Below are positions 33,795 through 43,405 of a stretch of DNA of 64,000 nucleotides, in pieces. This stretch comes from Skeletonema tropicum (Eukaryota; Bacillariophyta; Thalassiosirophyceae; Thalassiosirales; Thalassiosiraceae). The translations under genes and the position numbers were made by a program. The stretch lies in assembly GCA_037178625.1 (NCBI GenBank), contig JAWZXG010000044.1, positions 1 through 64,000 of the forward strand. The letters are read 5' to 3'. Each line of letters starts with the position of its first letter. Positions within the stretch are counted from its first letter, which is position 1. The notes beneath the pieces were generated by a model, which saw only the letters and a list, made by a program, of their open reading frames with translations, searched no databases and was not told the DNA's origin.

Positions 33795-35705
33795 ATGATG
33801 ATGAGACCGAGCCACCGCTTCTTGATAGCTGCTACAGCAGTGTGCTCTCTGGCAGCAACCAAGCTGAATGCCGTCTGCGCCTTTGCTCCACCTTCGCCAT
33901 CATCTTCACTTCTCTCGATCAAGAGCATCTCTCGTTCCTCTCCACAATGGCTGCCGAAGAAACAACCAGCAACTACAGCTACATCTACAAGCAGCAACAA
34001 GTCAGCATCATCCATCAGTCGATCAATGCTACCAACCTCCTCCACACTCCTCCTCGCCAACGAACCCATTGCCAATTCGTCATCACTCCTCTACACAATC
34101 CTCCACACACCAACCCTCTGGTCAGTCCTGGCCATGACGTCCATCGTTACATTATTGGTTCTGTGGGAGGAGACGATTGATAATATTCGGGAAAGTACGC
34201 CCAAGGCGATCTTGCCGGTGATTGACTCGATGTTGGCGGAGGTTGGTGGTCTTGGGTGAGTCGACGTACAGCAATCATTTATATTATATAGCATGCTTAT
34301 AGTACATGTGTACACATGTTTATCATTTGTGAAGACTATCAAACGACAACAATCTAACAAACATTCATCTTTCTCTCTCTTTACCATATCAATATCTATA
34401 CATCTCAGATTCATCGGCCTATTCCTCTCCACAGTCGTAACAGGCGGCCCCCTCGGTCAAATAGTCGGTCAACTCTCCGAAACTTACCTCGGAGATGAAG
34501 AACTTCTCCTCGAGGCATTCGAATTCCTCCACACCTTCTTCTTCCAAGTTGGGATACTCTTCTTCATCGTTGCCGGTGTTTGTGTCGGTGCTGTATTACA
34601 AGAGGTGAATAAATTATCGGAAATTAGTGAATTGGCATTAGATGCCGATGGGGATGGAGAGGTGACATTGGAAGAGTTGGCGGATGCGCTCGATGTGAAT
34701 TGTATGATTGTTGATACCGATGGGGATGGGATATTAACGGATGAAGAAAAGGTCGATGCGTTGATGACAACGTCAGTAAGTAAGAGTGTCATTGAGACAA
34801 TTATGGATGAAACGAGTATGACTGAGGTTGATCGAGCCGGTGAATGTTTGGTGGCAAGAGAACGTATATTGGACAAGTTTTCATTACCACAAGAATTTGA
34901 AATTGATGCCTACTTTGCCAATATCTTTGGTGAAAATTTGGAGGAGAGTGTGGAATTGTCACCGATTACGTGGCTTCCACTTATTCCATTGATTGCACTT
35001 GAAAACTCGGTGGATTTGTCAAGAGATGTCGTTTCGGCTTCGAGTTCCAATGCATTTGATTCATGTGGATACTTCTTTGCCACACCGTGGGTCTTTTATC
35101 CAACAATCTTCTTTCAAGTTTTGAGTTTGACGTGGGCATTATTCAACTTTTGGAAGATGGTATCCATCAAGAAAATGCTATTGCCGACTCTTGTCACAGA
35201 TGGAGTGAATGGTTGTGCAGCACTACTCCCGCCCAGATATAAAATTGACGAAATACGAAAGGAATTCAACTCCAGTCCATCCATCTTTGCTTGGGGTGAG
35301 GAATTTTTCACAGGTGGTGGAGCAAAGACTTCTCCTCCACGCAATGAACACGAGGAGTTGTTTGGTGCAGTCGGTGCCAAGTTTGAAAGTGTCTACCTAG
35401 ACTCCATGCGATTCAGTACGTGGCTATGTGTGGCCCTCATCGTTTACTCTACAACCCAAATCGTATTCCGAGACATGGCAGCACTCTACCTTCATGCAGA
35501 TGTTGGTAATCCCGATGGATTGATGCCCGAGTTAATCATGTGGATAATATTTACTGCCTCGGCTGTGTTTCAATTGTCATTGGCACCGACGACCTTCTTG
35601 AACTTTTGCTTTGTGACTGGTGTGGAAGAGTATGTGAAGAAAGATATCATAGAGGAAGTGTTGGAAGAAGAAGGAAGCATCTTCGACAAGGGTCGGCCTT
35701 TGTAA
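33795..35705 (+). CDS. Plastid-type EF-hand membrane protein (two exons)
   Basis: Exon 1 is 33795-34255 and exon 2 is 34409-35705, giving 585 residues. The intron starts GTGAGT and ends CTCAG; the joined codon reads Gly, continuing GLGFIGLF. The N-terminus is a signal peptide ending VCAF-APPS, the heterokont plastid import junction, then a Ser/Thr-rich transit-like region. A first membrane span lies at about 100-127, another at about 195-217. Two canonical EF-hands follow: DADGDGEVTLEE (about 232-243) and DTDGDGILTDEE (about 256-267), both with Asp at positions 1, 3 and 5 and Glu at 12. Three or four further spans lie in the C-terminal half (around WVFYPTIFFQV, WLCVALIVY and LIMWIIFTASAVF). 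It is probably a calcium-responsive protein of a plastid membrane; the transported or regulated partner is unknown. Confidence 0.8.
34256..34408 (+). other. Intron in the EF-hand membrane protein gene (153 bp)
   Basis: GT at 34256-34257, AG at 34407-34408, with a pyrimidine-rich stretch (CTTTCTCTCTCTTTACC) before the acceptor. Removing it joins two frames into one continuous protein. Confidence 0.85.
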
Positions 35706-36158
35706 CTCATATATATATATGATACGTACATGACGAGAGATGTTTTCGCGGAAGCTACGTCCATTTTCCGCAAGCCAATAATACATTATGCTGCGATAGA
35801 GTCGCGAGGGAGATGATCCAGTTTCGCCTCAAGAGAGTAAGAGGCTAGTAGCACGCTAACACGAAGAGAATGTCTTAAAATCTCATTTTTCAGTTAAGAT
35901 AAATCTGTTCCTCTCAGCACTAATAGTACGGCAAAGTTTCACCAGTAAGAACGACTCGAAATGCGCAGCCTTGCAAGACGACATCATCTAGAACATGCAG
36001 AGCCCATTAGCCCATTAGTAGGAAGGATGAGGGTGCAGAAGTGTCCTTATGAATCTCGATGATATTCTTCGGCTGCCTCCCTCTGAGGGCGTCTTGTTGC
36101 ATCCACAGCAGCCTGATGTGTACAAAGAACAGTTGCAAGCTCCTCTTTACTGAAAAAT
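35706..36158. other. Intergenic stretch with a partial dispersed repeat
   Basis: Mostly unrecognised. The block GACATCATCTAGA...GAGCCCAT near 35978-36015 echoes the repeat at 43406-43650 and 51508-51749. Confidence 0.4.
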
Positions 36159-36490
36159 CCCCCATCAAGCTGATGGAGATGACCCATGGACAATGGCAGG
36201 TGAGGAATTTCTTGATTCATGATAAAATTTCGGGTATGCTTGCGTTAGAGAGGAAGGAAGAGCTGCAAATAGCTATAGAGGAGCAGCAAGAGATGGGCTT
36301 AGAAGGGCTAGGAGAGGAGGATAAATATTTGATGGAAATCAATCTCGATGATCTCGAAACAACTTCTGGTGAACATCAGGCTTATTGGCTGCTTTCTGTG
36401 AAAGCAGCACGGGATGCCTTCTTGATACGTCGCCAGCGGGCTCAGGCAGCACTTCGACGCGGTGCTTATACTCTCGTGCAAATACTGTTA
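36159..36490 (+). pseudogene. Relic of a LINE-type element C-terminus
   Basis: The frame here reads MTHGQWQVRNFLIHDKISG... then EEDKYLMEINLDDLE and AARDAFLIRRQRAQAALRRGA. This parallels the end of the retroelement protein 2.9 kb downstream (HSQWIYRNVSLHHKRNG..., DDSRYLLDIDINTL, AIRAGQRTHAGRAS). Residue spacing is the same, but sequence is diverged and nothing upstream of it is conserved. I read it as an older, separate 3' fragment of the same family. Confidence 0.6.
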
Positions 36491-36801
36491 TTTGTATTTG
36501 TATATCTCGCCTGTATACAGGCTTATTGACATCCACGTCAATATATCCCGGGCTTTTAAACGAGCTGTGGTAGGAGAGACAACCCTCTCCCGTTGTCCCG
36601 ACTGCCACGCTGTTTGGTTCTGCCCTCGGCGTATGAAGACTCCAATTGTTGGTTCAATGATGTCTCTCTCTAGAGGTAGCGATATGCAACATTTACCTAA
36701 TTTCCGAGTAGTGATAAGTAGATATGATACAAGAAGTGTGGTGATAATATTGGTACTGTTAGCATCTATCTACGGCAAAGACTGGGACCTTGACCAATGA
36801 T

Positions 36802-38553
36802 ATGGAGGATATTGCGGATCTGTTTCAAGACATCTATTACAACTTGTTACCCTCGTTAGGCGTTGTCCGCAGCTTCAGGAAGCTATTACGTACAGTCCAC
36901 CAAGCTTTTGGAGGTGTTGGCTTATGGCATATGCCGACTGAACAACTTATTGAACGATTGACAATGTTACTGCAGCATTACCAAAGGGATTCAACTCTTG
37001 GACGGAAGTTTAGGGCCATGACGCGGTGGCTGCAGCTTGAAATTGGCACATGTTTCTCCCCCTTTTCAGTCTCTTATGATACATGGTCGCTTTTGGCAAC
37101 ACACTGTTGGCATAAAATGCTGTGGAGGACGATTCAATGGTCAGGGATTGAATTGTATATTGACTCTGTCCAGATTCCGTATCCCCGAGAGAATGATATT
37201 TGCATTATGGAGTATGTCTTCCAACAGGGTTGTACGGGCGATGATCTGCTCAGCATTAATCGCTGTCGAAATGCCTTACATCTCCTATTTCTTTCTGATA
37301 TTGTGACTGCGGATGGATTACATTTTGAGCGTTCCTTGATATCCCGAAATGGCAATACTCCAATTGAATCATCATATGACTTTCCAGTGTCTCTTCCAAC
37401 TATGCTGGATTGGAGACGCTGGGAAGCATTCTGGACGAGAGTCAGTGGACCAAGCAATTCTACATATCGCTTCTTGGGACGCTGGATACATCCTTCTCAT
37501 CGCAAGTGGCGCTGGTATTATGACGAAGGCTGTGATCAGATACAATACAAAATTGATTCGTCTAATTTTCTCCTGTACAATAGGAGTGGAATTGGCAGGA
37601 CACGTTCACAACGCACGTACGTTCGTTCGTCCGTTGAAAGGAATCAACAAATGTCCCTTGGGATGCCTACATCGATTCATACTATCACTGAGGATTCGGT
37701 GCTACGGCTGTATACTGGTCCTTCCCTCTCATCACCACCACAGTCACCGGCTGACTTCTGGTCGTTTCTTGCTAGTTGGGGTGGTATTTGGATGTGGAGG
37801 GATGTCGTCAACTCCGCTGCAGCTCCGTCCGATCTTCAGTGGCTCACGATGGCAATACGGTCGAATACCGCTCTTTGGTGTACTGATGGCTCTCATGACC
37901 CTGTCTCAGCCCCTGAGATCAGTGGAGCTGGATGGATTATCTATGATACCGTCACAGAGCACTACCTGAGTGGTTCTTTCTTTGAGCGTTCTGACCAAGC
38001 GAGTTCCTACAGGGGTGAAATGATTGGTAATCTTGCCTTGCACATCATGTGTAGTGCCCTCGAACAGTTTTATGTCCTTCCCAAATGTTCTAACAAACTG
38101 TTTTGTGATAACGAGGTTACTTTGAAAGAGTCAAGACGTAGTCGAAGAAGGGTTCCTCCCAAAAAGGCATGCAGTGATGTTATTCGACATATGCGGTCAT
38201 TAAAGGAATCCCTGGCGATGCAATTTGATTATATAGACGTTGATGCACATGCAGATGAACGGCAACAATGGGAGCGTCTCACCATAGCACAGCAACTCAA
38301 CTGCAGATGTGACTTACTTGCCAAACGTGCGGTGTCCACAGCAATTTCCCTTGGCTCTGCCATCCCGCAGCGTTTTCTGTTTCCGAACGAAGGCGTTGCT
38401 GTCTTTGTCAATGGTTGGAAGCAAACCTCGGATCTGTCCTCCTCAGTGAGGTTCGAGGTTGGCAAGCGAGAAGCAAGGAGAGTTCTTACTCAACCATACA
38501 CCGTTGGGGGCCAGTTGAAGCAGGCTCCTCTGAGTGACTCCTCTCTCTTGTGA
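36802..38553 (+). CDS. Retrotransposon protein, RNase H-containing part (truncated)
   Basis: A frame of 583 codons from the first ATG; the true protein would have begun far upstream, so this start is arbitrary. The first 350 residues are the conserved region after the reverse transcriptase in such elements (for example SYDTWSLLATHCWHKMLW and DWRRWEAFWTRVSGP). An RNase H domain follows: CTDGSHD (Asp codon at about 37885), the Glu of YRGEMIGN (about 38017), the Asp of FCDNEV (about 38106) and the Asp of CRCDLLAKRA (about 38311). All four acidic positions of the fold are present. The frame ends shortly after, where the next frame takes over at +1. Activity as an enzyme is unlikely given the truncation. 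Confidence 0.75.
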   Translation: MEDIADLFQDIYYNLLPSLGVVRSFRKLLRTVHQAFGGVGLWHMPTEQLIERLTMLLQHYQRDSTLGRKFRAMTRWLQLEIGTCFSPFSVSYDTWSLLATHCWHKMLWRTIQWSGIELYIDSVQIPYPRENDICIMEYVFQQGCTGDDLLSINRCRNALHLLFLSDIVTADGLHFERSLISRNGNTPIESSYDFPVSLPTMLDWRRWEAFWTRVSGPSNSTYRFLGRWIHPSHRKWRWYYDEGCDQIQYKIDSSNFLLYNRSGIGRTRSQRTYVRSSVERNQQMSLGMPTSIHTITEDSVLRLYTGPSLSSPPQSPADFWSFLASWGGIWMWRDVVNSAAAPSDLQWLTMAIRSNTALWCTDGSHDPVSAPEISGAGWIIYDTVTEHYLSGSFFERSDQASSYRGEMIGNLALHIMCSALEQFYVLPKCSNKLFCDNEVTLKESRRSRRRVPPKKACSDVIRHMRSLKESLAMQFDYIDVDAHADERQQWERLTIAQQLNCRCDLLAKRAVSTAISLGSAIPQRFLFPNEGVAVFVNGWKQTSDLSSSVRFEVGKREARRVLTQPYTVGGQLKQAPLSDSSLL

Positions 38554-39595
38554 GCAATTTGATGAAATCGACTGGGAATCGCGTGATCGAGCTCTCACGC
38601 ATGGGGATATGTACAAGACATGGCTGACAAAACAAACGAGCAACTTCTGTGGCAGCGGGGTTCAAGTTGCGAGGTATGCAGGACACACATCGGGCATCTC
38701 TTCGATGGAACTGATCCAGGATTGCTGCCCGAATTGTGGTATGAAGGGCGAGCGTGCCTCTCATCTGTGCTGCTGCCCTGATCCAGATCGTACCAGATTA
38801 TACAAAGAACAGGTTGAGGACCTCGAAACGTGGATGATCAAGGCGTATGGCCATCCTGAACTTGTTTATTTTCTACCGAAATATCTTCTCTTACGGGGTA
38901 CAAGGGAATTTAGCTCTCTTGGTACAATGTCTTCGGATATGATGAAGGTTGCTAGGAGCCAAGATGTCATCGGATGGAGACATCTTACTGAAGGGAAACT
39001 TTCTAGACTCATTCTACCTATGCAGAAGTCTTACTTAGTCACCACTCCAAGCAGAATTAGCGGTGAGGCATGGGTCAAACAACTTATCCATCGCATCCTA
39101 CATACTACCCACTCACAATGGATTTATCGCAATGTCAGTCTCCATCACAAACGAAACGGAGTCCTGGTCCTGGCTACACAGCGGTCAAAACATCTTCTCA
39201 ATGAAATCGAACTGATACTTTTGACGCCAGAGGATGAACTTCCCGATGATTCCAGATATCTTCTTGACATCGATATAAATACTCTGCGCAAACGTCCAGT
39301 TGAGGAACAGGAGAATTACGTTTACGTTGCGAAGGCTGCTATTCGTGCTGGTCAACGAACGCACGCAGGCAGGGCGTCACGACTTCGATCCAAGAATCGT
39401 CGTGTCTCTACACGCCAGAAGCTCGGCCTCGATGAGGTGGAAACCCAACTACGACAGACTAGAACTCCATTTAGTCAGTCGGAACGTGAGAGGCGCTCAC
39501 TGTTGGGAGCTTCCACCTTTTCTAGAAGTCGACCACATCCTTCCTCCACCATTGCGAATCAAGGAAGCAACAAGAGGCTGAGGAAACCTGATTGA
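38534..39595 (+). CDS. Retrotransposon protein, C-terminal Cys/His part (shifted frame)
   Basis: Continues the element's protein in the next reading frame, overlapping the RNase H frame by 20 bp; no ATG lies near its start, so it is the distal part of one original protein separated by a frameshift. It contains RALTHGDMYKTWLTKQTSNFCG and a Cys/His cluster of the form CCPNC-x(n)-H-x3-C (about 38723-38780), then a long basic C-terminus with RYLLDIDINTL and AGRASRLRSKNRR. The same domain order is common in diatom LINE-type elements. Whether the shift is a mutation or programmed cannot be told; the truncation favours mutation. Confidence 0.7.
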   Translation: MTPLSCEQFDEIDWESRDRALTHGDMYKTWLTKQTSNFCGSGVQVARYAGHTSGISSMELIQDCCPNCGMKGERASHLCCCPDPDRTRLYKEQVEDLETWMIKAYGHPELVYFLPKYLLLRGTREFSSLGTMSSDMMKVARSQDVIGWRHLTEGKLSRLILPMQKSYLVTTPSRISGEAWVKQLIHRILHTTHSQWIYRNVSLHHKRNGVLVLATQRSKHLLNEIELILLTPEDELPDDSRYLLDIDINTLRKRPVEEQENYVYVAKAAIRAGQRTHAGRASRLRSKNRRVSTRQKLGLDEVETQLRQTRTPFSQSERERRSLLGASTFSRSRPHPSSTIANQGSNKRLRKPD

Positions 39596-40093
39596 AACGG
39601 TGTACAAGTAGCGCAGCAAACTGTCACATCCACGTCAGTAGACTGGACATACAATCTGTTCATATGTGTTTCTCGTTTCTTTGTTTGGTACGATCGGAAC
39701 ATTTGATACGATCGAAACAGAGCAGCCCCTCTCAATCCATGTCCATTCACGAGAGATGCTGCTTTATTCTTCAGTGTAAAGTAATCCTCATAATAATTCT
39801 ATTCGTTACATCTATTGATCAATAATAAGCTCAATTGTTAGCTAGATTGGACACAGTATTAACAAACGTGGTTATGCTACGTTTGTTAGTTCTATTAGTG
39901 TTGATGGTTACACTCTTAATCAGATCCCGGCATTTTGCCGAAGTGAGGATTAGCCTCAGTCGCCTCGTTGCGGCCTTGCTATGTGTGTAAACACATGGCA
40001 ATGAACAGACCTCGAGTCTACTCAGCAAGTATGTATTGTATTTAGGATAGTTGAGTAATTTTCTAAGTTATTATTATTATCTACGGCAAAGAC

Positions 40094-40448
40094 GGGTAAA
40101 GGATGTTGCCGAAATTACTTGAGTTCGTACCTGCTTCAAAATGTCCGTATGTGAGATTTTGTCTGAACGAACCTGGCTTCAAAACTGTCCATATGAGATT
40201 TTGTAAATACCGGTTAAAGATTGGCTCCGCTCACTCTCATCTGCATCCTGCATCGAGGTAAAATACAAGAGTTTTGCAGCATCGAGGTAAAATACAAGAG
40301 TTTTGCATGGGGTTGAATACTTACATACATTTCATACAAGCCGACAAAGCAGAAGTATTCGTAAAGCAGTAGAGCAAGCGCTGCCGCATCACCCCATCCC
40401 CATCACCTATTCGAGCGAAAGAGGTAGTAGTAAAAATTCATTCAAGAT
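40094..40448. other. Upstream region of ankyrin copy 3 with a 29-bp tandem duplication
   Basis: A perfect direct duplication starting GCATCGAGGTAAAATACA lies at 40250-40278 and 40279-40307. An imperfect one of about 35 bp (GCTTCAAAATGTCCGTATG... and GCTTCAAAACTGTCCATATG...) lies at 40133-40206. The promoter of the downstream gene should be here. Confidence 0.6.
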
Positions 40449-41912
40449 ATGATGCTGGCAAATGAGTTACTCGAGTTTTGCTCGTCTGAATCGCTTTCTG
40501 AGGAAGGTCTACGTGAAATTATTGAGCGACATGGATTGACGCCCAACAATAATCATGAGGACGATTACACATTCTTCCTTTGTGCATGCAGCAATGGAAG
40601 ATTCACCGAAGGTATAATTCGATTGCTTCTCGAATATTTCCCTGATTCCGCCAGTGCTATTAACTACAGTGGGCGGCATTGGTCGCCGCTCCATCTTGCA
40701 TGCGGCTACAACGAAAGTGTGACGCGGGGTATAATACAACTCCTCATCGATGCAGCTCCCGACTCTATTCGCAGTGTAGACAGTGAGGGTCGGATGCCTC
40801 TCCATCTTTTATGTGCGAATAAAGAGTTGGATGAGTCAGTTGCATTGGAAATTTTGAAGCTGCTCATCCAGAAGCACCCTGGAGGCGTCCGGCATGTTGG
40901 TGATGGAGGCTGTCTCCCGATTCATTGCGCGTCCGGTTTGAGATCTCCTGAGTTTTGCCGCGTGCTCATAGAAGGCTATCCTGGATCTGAGCGAATAAGT
41001 GATGACGACGGGTGGCTGCCTCTTCACGGTGCATGTCAGAGAAACACTGTCTCAACAGTCGAATATTTGTACAAACTCTACCCCGATGCCGTCAATCATG
41101 AAACAAATTTTGGAATTTATCCAATTCATCATGTACTCAACGGAGTGGATATGAGAAGGATAAAATGTGATTCTGTAGATGTTGCGGCATTCCTGCTGGA
41201 TTGTGATCCTCGTGTAAAGCTACAGAAGTTTAGAGGGCAGTCTCTGCTTGATTTTGCTCGTAGGGATGTCAGCTCAAACGTAGATGCTGCTCTTCATCTT
41301 CAAATCGTCGAGGTAATTTATGATGCCTACCCTGAAGCTATTGAATCACAGGTCCAAATGCAACATTGCAAACAAAGAGTTCAAGCATTCATCAGAAGTC
41401 AGCTAGTCTATGCTCGTCAAGCAAGAGATCATCGTCTGATGACAACACCTGATGACAATGGACGTCTTCCTTTGCACACAGCGCTTCGAGACAATGTCAC
41501 CCTTGGAACTATCAAATTGTTTGTGAAGGGCAATCCTCTCGCCCTACAATCTCCTGATAATAGCAGTGCATTACCCCTGCACATCGCATGTCAAAATTAC
41601 GATTCTACTAGCGTTATTAGGTATTTGGTGGGACATGATACCTCGACTCTCGACGCCGTGGATCTAGAGGGAAATACAGTTCTTCATTATGCATGTCGTG
41701 GAGCAAAGTATGAGACTATTGCGATTCTGCTGGACAAGTATGATGCTGTATCTGTATCAAGACGGAATGCTCACATGAAACTTCCTATTGATCTTCTGTT
41801 CGAAAGCAATGAGGCGCTTGACAGAGAAAGTGGAGAATACACGGAGAGTGTCTTTCGGCTTTTATCAGCTTATCCTGAGGCGATTATGAATTATAATGTG
41901 AAGCAGCAGTGA
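40449..41912 (+). CDS. Ankyrin-repeat protein, copy 3 (subfamily B)
   Basis: A 487-residue protein starting at ATG. It has about ten ankyrin repeats of roughly 33-40 residues, for example HWSPLHLACGYNE, GRMPLHLLCANKE, GCLPIHCASGLRS, GWLPLHGACQRN, GRLPLHTALRDN, SALPLHIACQNY and NTVLHYACRGAK. Ankyrin repeats bind protein partners; the partner is unknown. The N-terminus has the family leader ANELLEFCSSESLSEEGLREIIERHGL. The frame ends at TGA (41910-41912) directly after NYNVKQQ. The next 19 codons stay open and would encode a basic tail resembling that of copy 5 (QKRKKRK), so the stop looks like a recent substitution that removes a possible nuclear signal. The 3' half is nearly identical to copy 5. 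Confidence 0.88.
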   Translation: MMLANELLEFCSSESLSEEGLREIIERHGLTPNNNHEDDYTFFLCACSNGRFTEGIIRLLLEYFPDSASAINYSGRHWSPLHLACGYNESVTRGIIQLLIDAAPDSIRSVDSEGRMPLHLLCANKELDESVALEILKLLIQKHPGGVRHVGDGGCLPIHCASGLRSPEFCRVLIEGYPGSERISDDDGWLPLHGACQRNTVSTVEYLYKLYPDAVNHETNFGIYPIHHVLNGVDMRRIKCDSVDVAAFLLDCDPRVKLQKFRGQSLLDFARRDVSSNVDAALHLQIVEVIYDAYPEAIESQVQMQHCKQRVQAFIRSQLVYARQARDHRLMTTPDDNGRLPLHTALRDNVTLGTIKLFVKGNPLALQSPDNSSALPLHIACQNYDSTSVIRYLVGHDTSTLDAVDLEGNTVLHYACRGAKYETIAILLDKYDAVSVSRRNAHMKLPIDLLFESNEALDRESGEYTESVFRLLSAYPEAIMNYNVKQQ

Positions 41913-41984
41913 GCCAATACAGCTGGCCGTTCTTCTCAGAAGAGAAAGAAGAGAAAGTCGAGTGCAGTGTGAGAAGTGATCTTC

Positions 41985-42215
41985 TCAAGTGTGATAAAGT
42001 GTGGAGCAGCGCTTACTCCGGAGGGCTGCCCATCTCATGGCGGAAAAGAAGATACTCCTATATAAAGTAATTTTATGAATGACATTGTCTCTCTATTGTG
42101 TGGATAGACACACAAGTATATGAAAGCTGACGAGGTAAAGTTACTTTGCTGCGCAGTGGTGAGTTAGGTCGCTTGTAGATTTTTAGTTTACATTCACATA
42201 CTTCGATGTCTCACC
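41985..42215. repeat. 3' flank duplicated in inverted orientation at 56560-56760
   Basis: The block GTGTGGAGCAGCGCTTACTCCGGAGGGCTGCCC through TTCACATACTTCGATGT is found as its reverse complement downstream of ankyrin copy 5. The duplication therefore covered the gene end plus about 200 bp of flank. Confidence 0.85.
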
Positions 42216-42275
42216 TCTGCTTCCAACTTGCACATCAGCGCTACCATGCGTTCAAACAACAAAGATGTCGTGTAT

Positions 42276-43364
42276 CTAATTCTTCACGGGTTCAGGAAGT
42301 CTTTTTGTTACATCAGTTTTACTCCAATGATTTCCGGCTCGATCCAAAAGATGCTTGGCATTACCTACTGGAGGATAGGCTTGAGTCAATGACATGAGAA
42401 GGTTACGCACGTTGGTCGTAGTAATGTCACCAACATAAACTGTCGCACATATTCTCATTTTACCCTTTGCCATGTAGTCACAAGATGCAGTAGCATGAAG
42501 AGCATCATCCCCAATCATTGACGCTACATTGTATTCGTATTGATAGTAACGTGTCGTGGTCTCATCATCCGAAAGAATTTCAAGCTCGGGACCTTCTCCT
42601 TCTACGAGTATCAAAGGAATAATCAAGTTAAAAGCCGCTAGTCCAGAGTCGTTGACGTCAGTATGTATGAATCCTCGTTCACACTGTGATACCCCAATGA
42701 ATGATAAATGATAGGCACTGAGGCCATTGAGGTTGAAATACGTTCCGATACTTTCCAACACTTTGTCAAAGCCTCCAGCACTAAGGATTGTCAAGTAATC
42801 GTCATGAGCGGTCTCATCAGCTGGCGAGAGCCAGTGCATATTCGACTTCCAATGACTCTTTGGACGATGTACCATCCAATTCTGATTTTGGAAAGTCACT
42901 AATTTCTCTTGACCTGGATTGTACGGAGGTCCATCAATCACTAAGCTGCGGTAAAAATCTGTGATTCCCATGTTATTTGCATAAGTTCGAAGCTCATGTA
43001 GTAATGTTGATGGTAAAGCAACACGATACATGTTTTTGGAGATGCGATTTCCTCCGCCCCATGACATTGCCTTAATGATGTTATCTTCACTATCGTTATT
43101 GACTTCTTTGTCAAATAATAAGTCACTGTCAACAATTTCTTCATCGAGCGTGGCATCACTTGCAGTATCAAGATCTGTGGTTTGCAGATTGTTCAAGTAT
43201 TCCGTAACAGTATACTGCAATTTTGGCAAGAATCTTCTTGGTGACGATGGAAGCTGTGACATACATCCACATATTGGAGGAGGAGCAACAGTGACAAACG
43301 CTTGAACGGCATGAAACAGCAGTGCTGTTGTTACGGCTACTGAGATTTTCACCGATCGGCCCAT
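42276..43364 (-). CDS. Plastid-targeted protein, probable 2OG-Fe(II) oxygenase fold
   Basis: A 362-residue protein starting at ATG. Residues 1-23 form a signal peptide ending VQAF-VTVAP, the plastid import junction, followed by a short Pro/Arg-rich transit segment. From about residue 100 the sequence looks globular. The second half has a double-stranded beta-helix pattern: HTD (His234, Asp236 in GFIHTDVND), the strand FNLIIPLILVEGEGPEL, a distal His (His290 in DDALHATASCDY), and a basic residue Arg304 in KMRICATVYV that could hold the 2-oxoglutarate carboxylate. This HxD...H...R spacing suits Fe(II)/2-oxoglutarate oxygenases but is not proof. Substrate unknown. The gene converges toward ankyrin copy 3, with their ends about 360 bp apart. 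Confidence 0.6.
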   Translation of the reverse strand: MGRSVKISVAVTTALLFHAVQAFVTVAPPPICGCMSQLPSSPRRFLPKLQYTVTEYLNNLQTTDLDTASDATLDEEIVDSDLLFDKEVNNDSEDNIIKAMSWGGGNRISKNMYRVALPSTLLHELRTYANNMGITDFYRSLVIDGPPYNPGQEKLVTFQNQNWMVHRPKSHWKSNMHWLSPADETAHDDYLTILSAGGFDKVLESIGTYFNLNGLSAYHLSFIGVSQCERGFIHTDVNDSGLAAFNLIIPLILVEGEGPELEILSDDETTTRYYQYEYNVASMIGDDALHATASCDYMAKGKMRICATVYVGDITTTNVRNLLMSLTQAYPPVGNAKHLLDRAGNHWSKTDVTKRLPEPVKN

Positions 43365-43405
43365 GGTGATAAGGTATTATTGATGGATTGATAGATTGTC
43401 GAATG

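Larger units (their letters stand above)
36767..40093 (+). mobile_element. 5'-truncated LINE-like retrotransposon with 16-bp target-site duplication
   Basis: The identical 16-mer TATCTACGGCAAAGAC lies at 36767-36782 and 40078-40093. Between them sit two overlapping frames typical of the 3' part of a non-LTR element (RNase H, then a Cys/His cluster), a roughly 480-bp 3' trailer, and a terminal (TTA)n run ending just before the right 16-mer. No endonuclease or reverse transcriptase is present, and the reading frame is already open at the left boundary. This is the pattern of target-primed insertion with 5' truncation. Confidence 0.85.
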
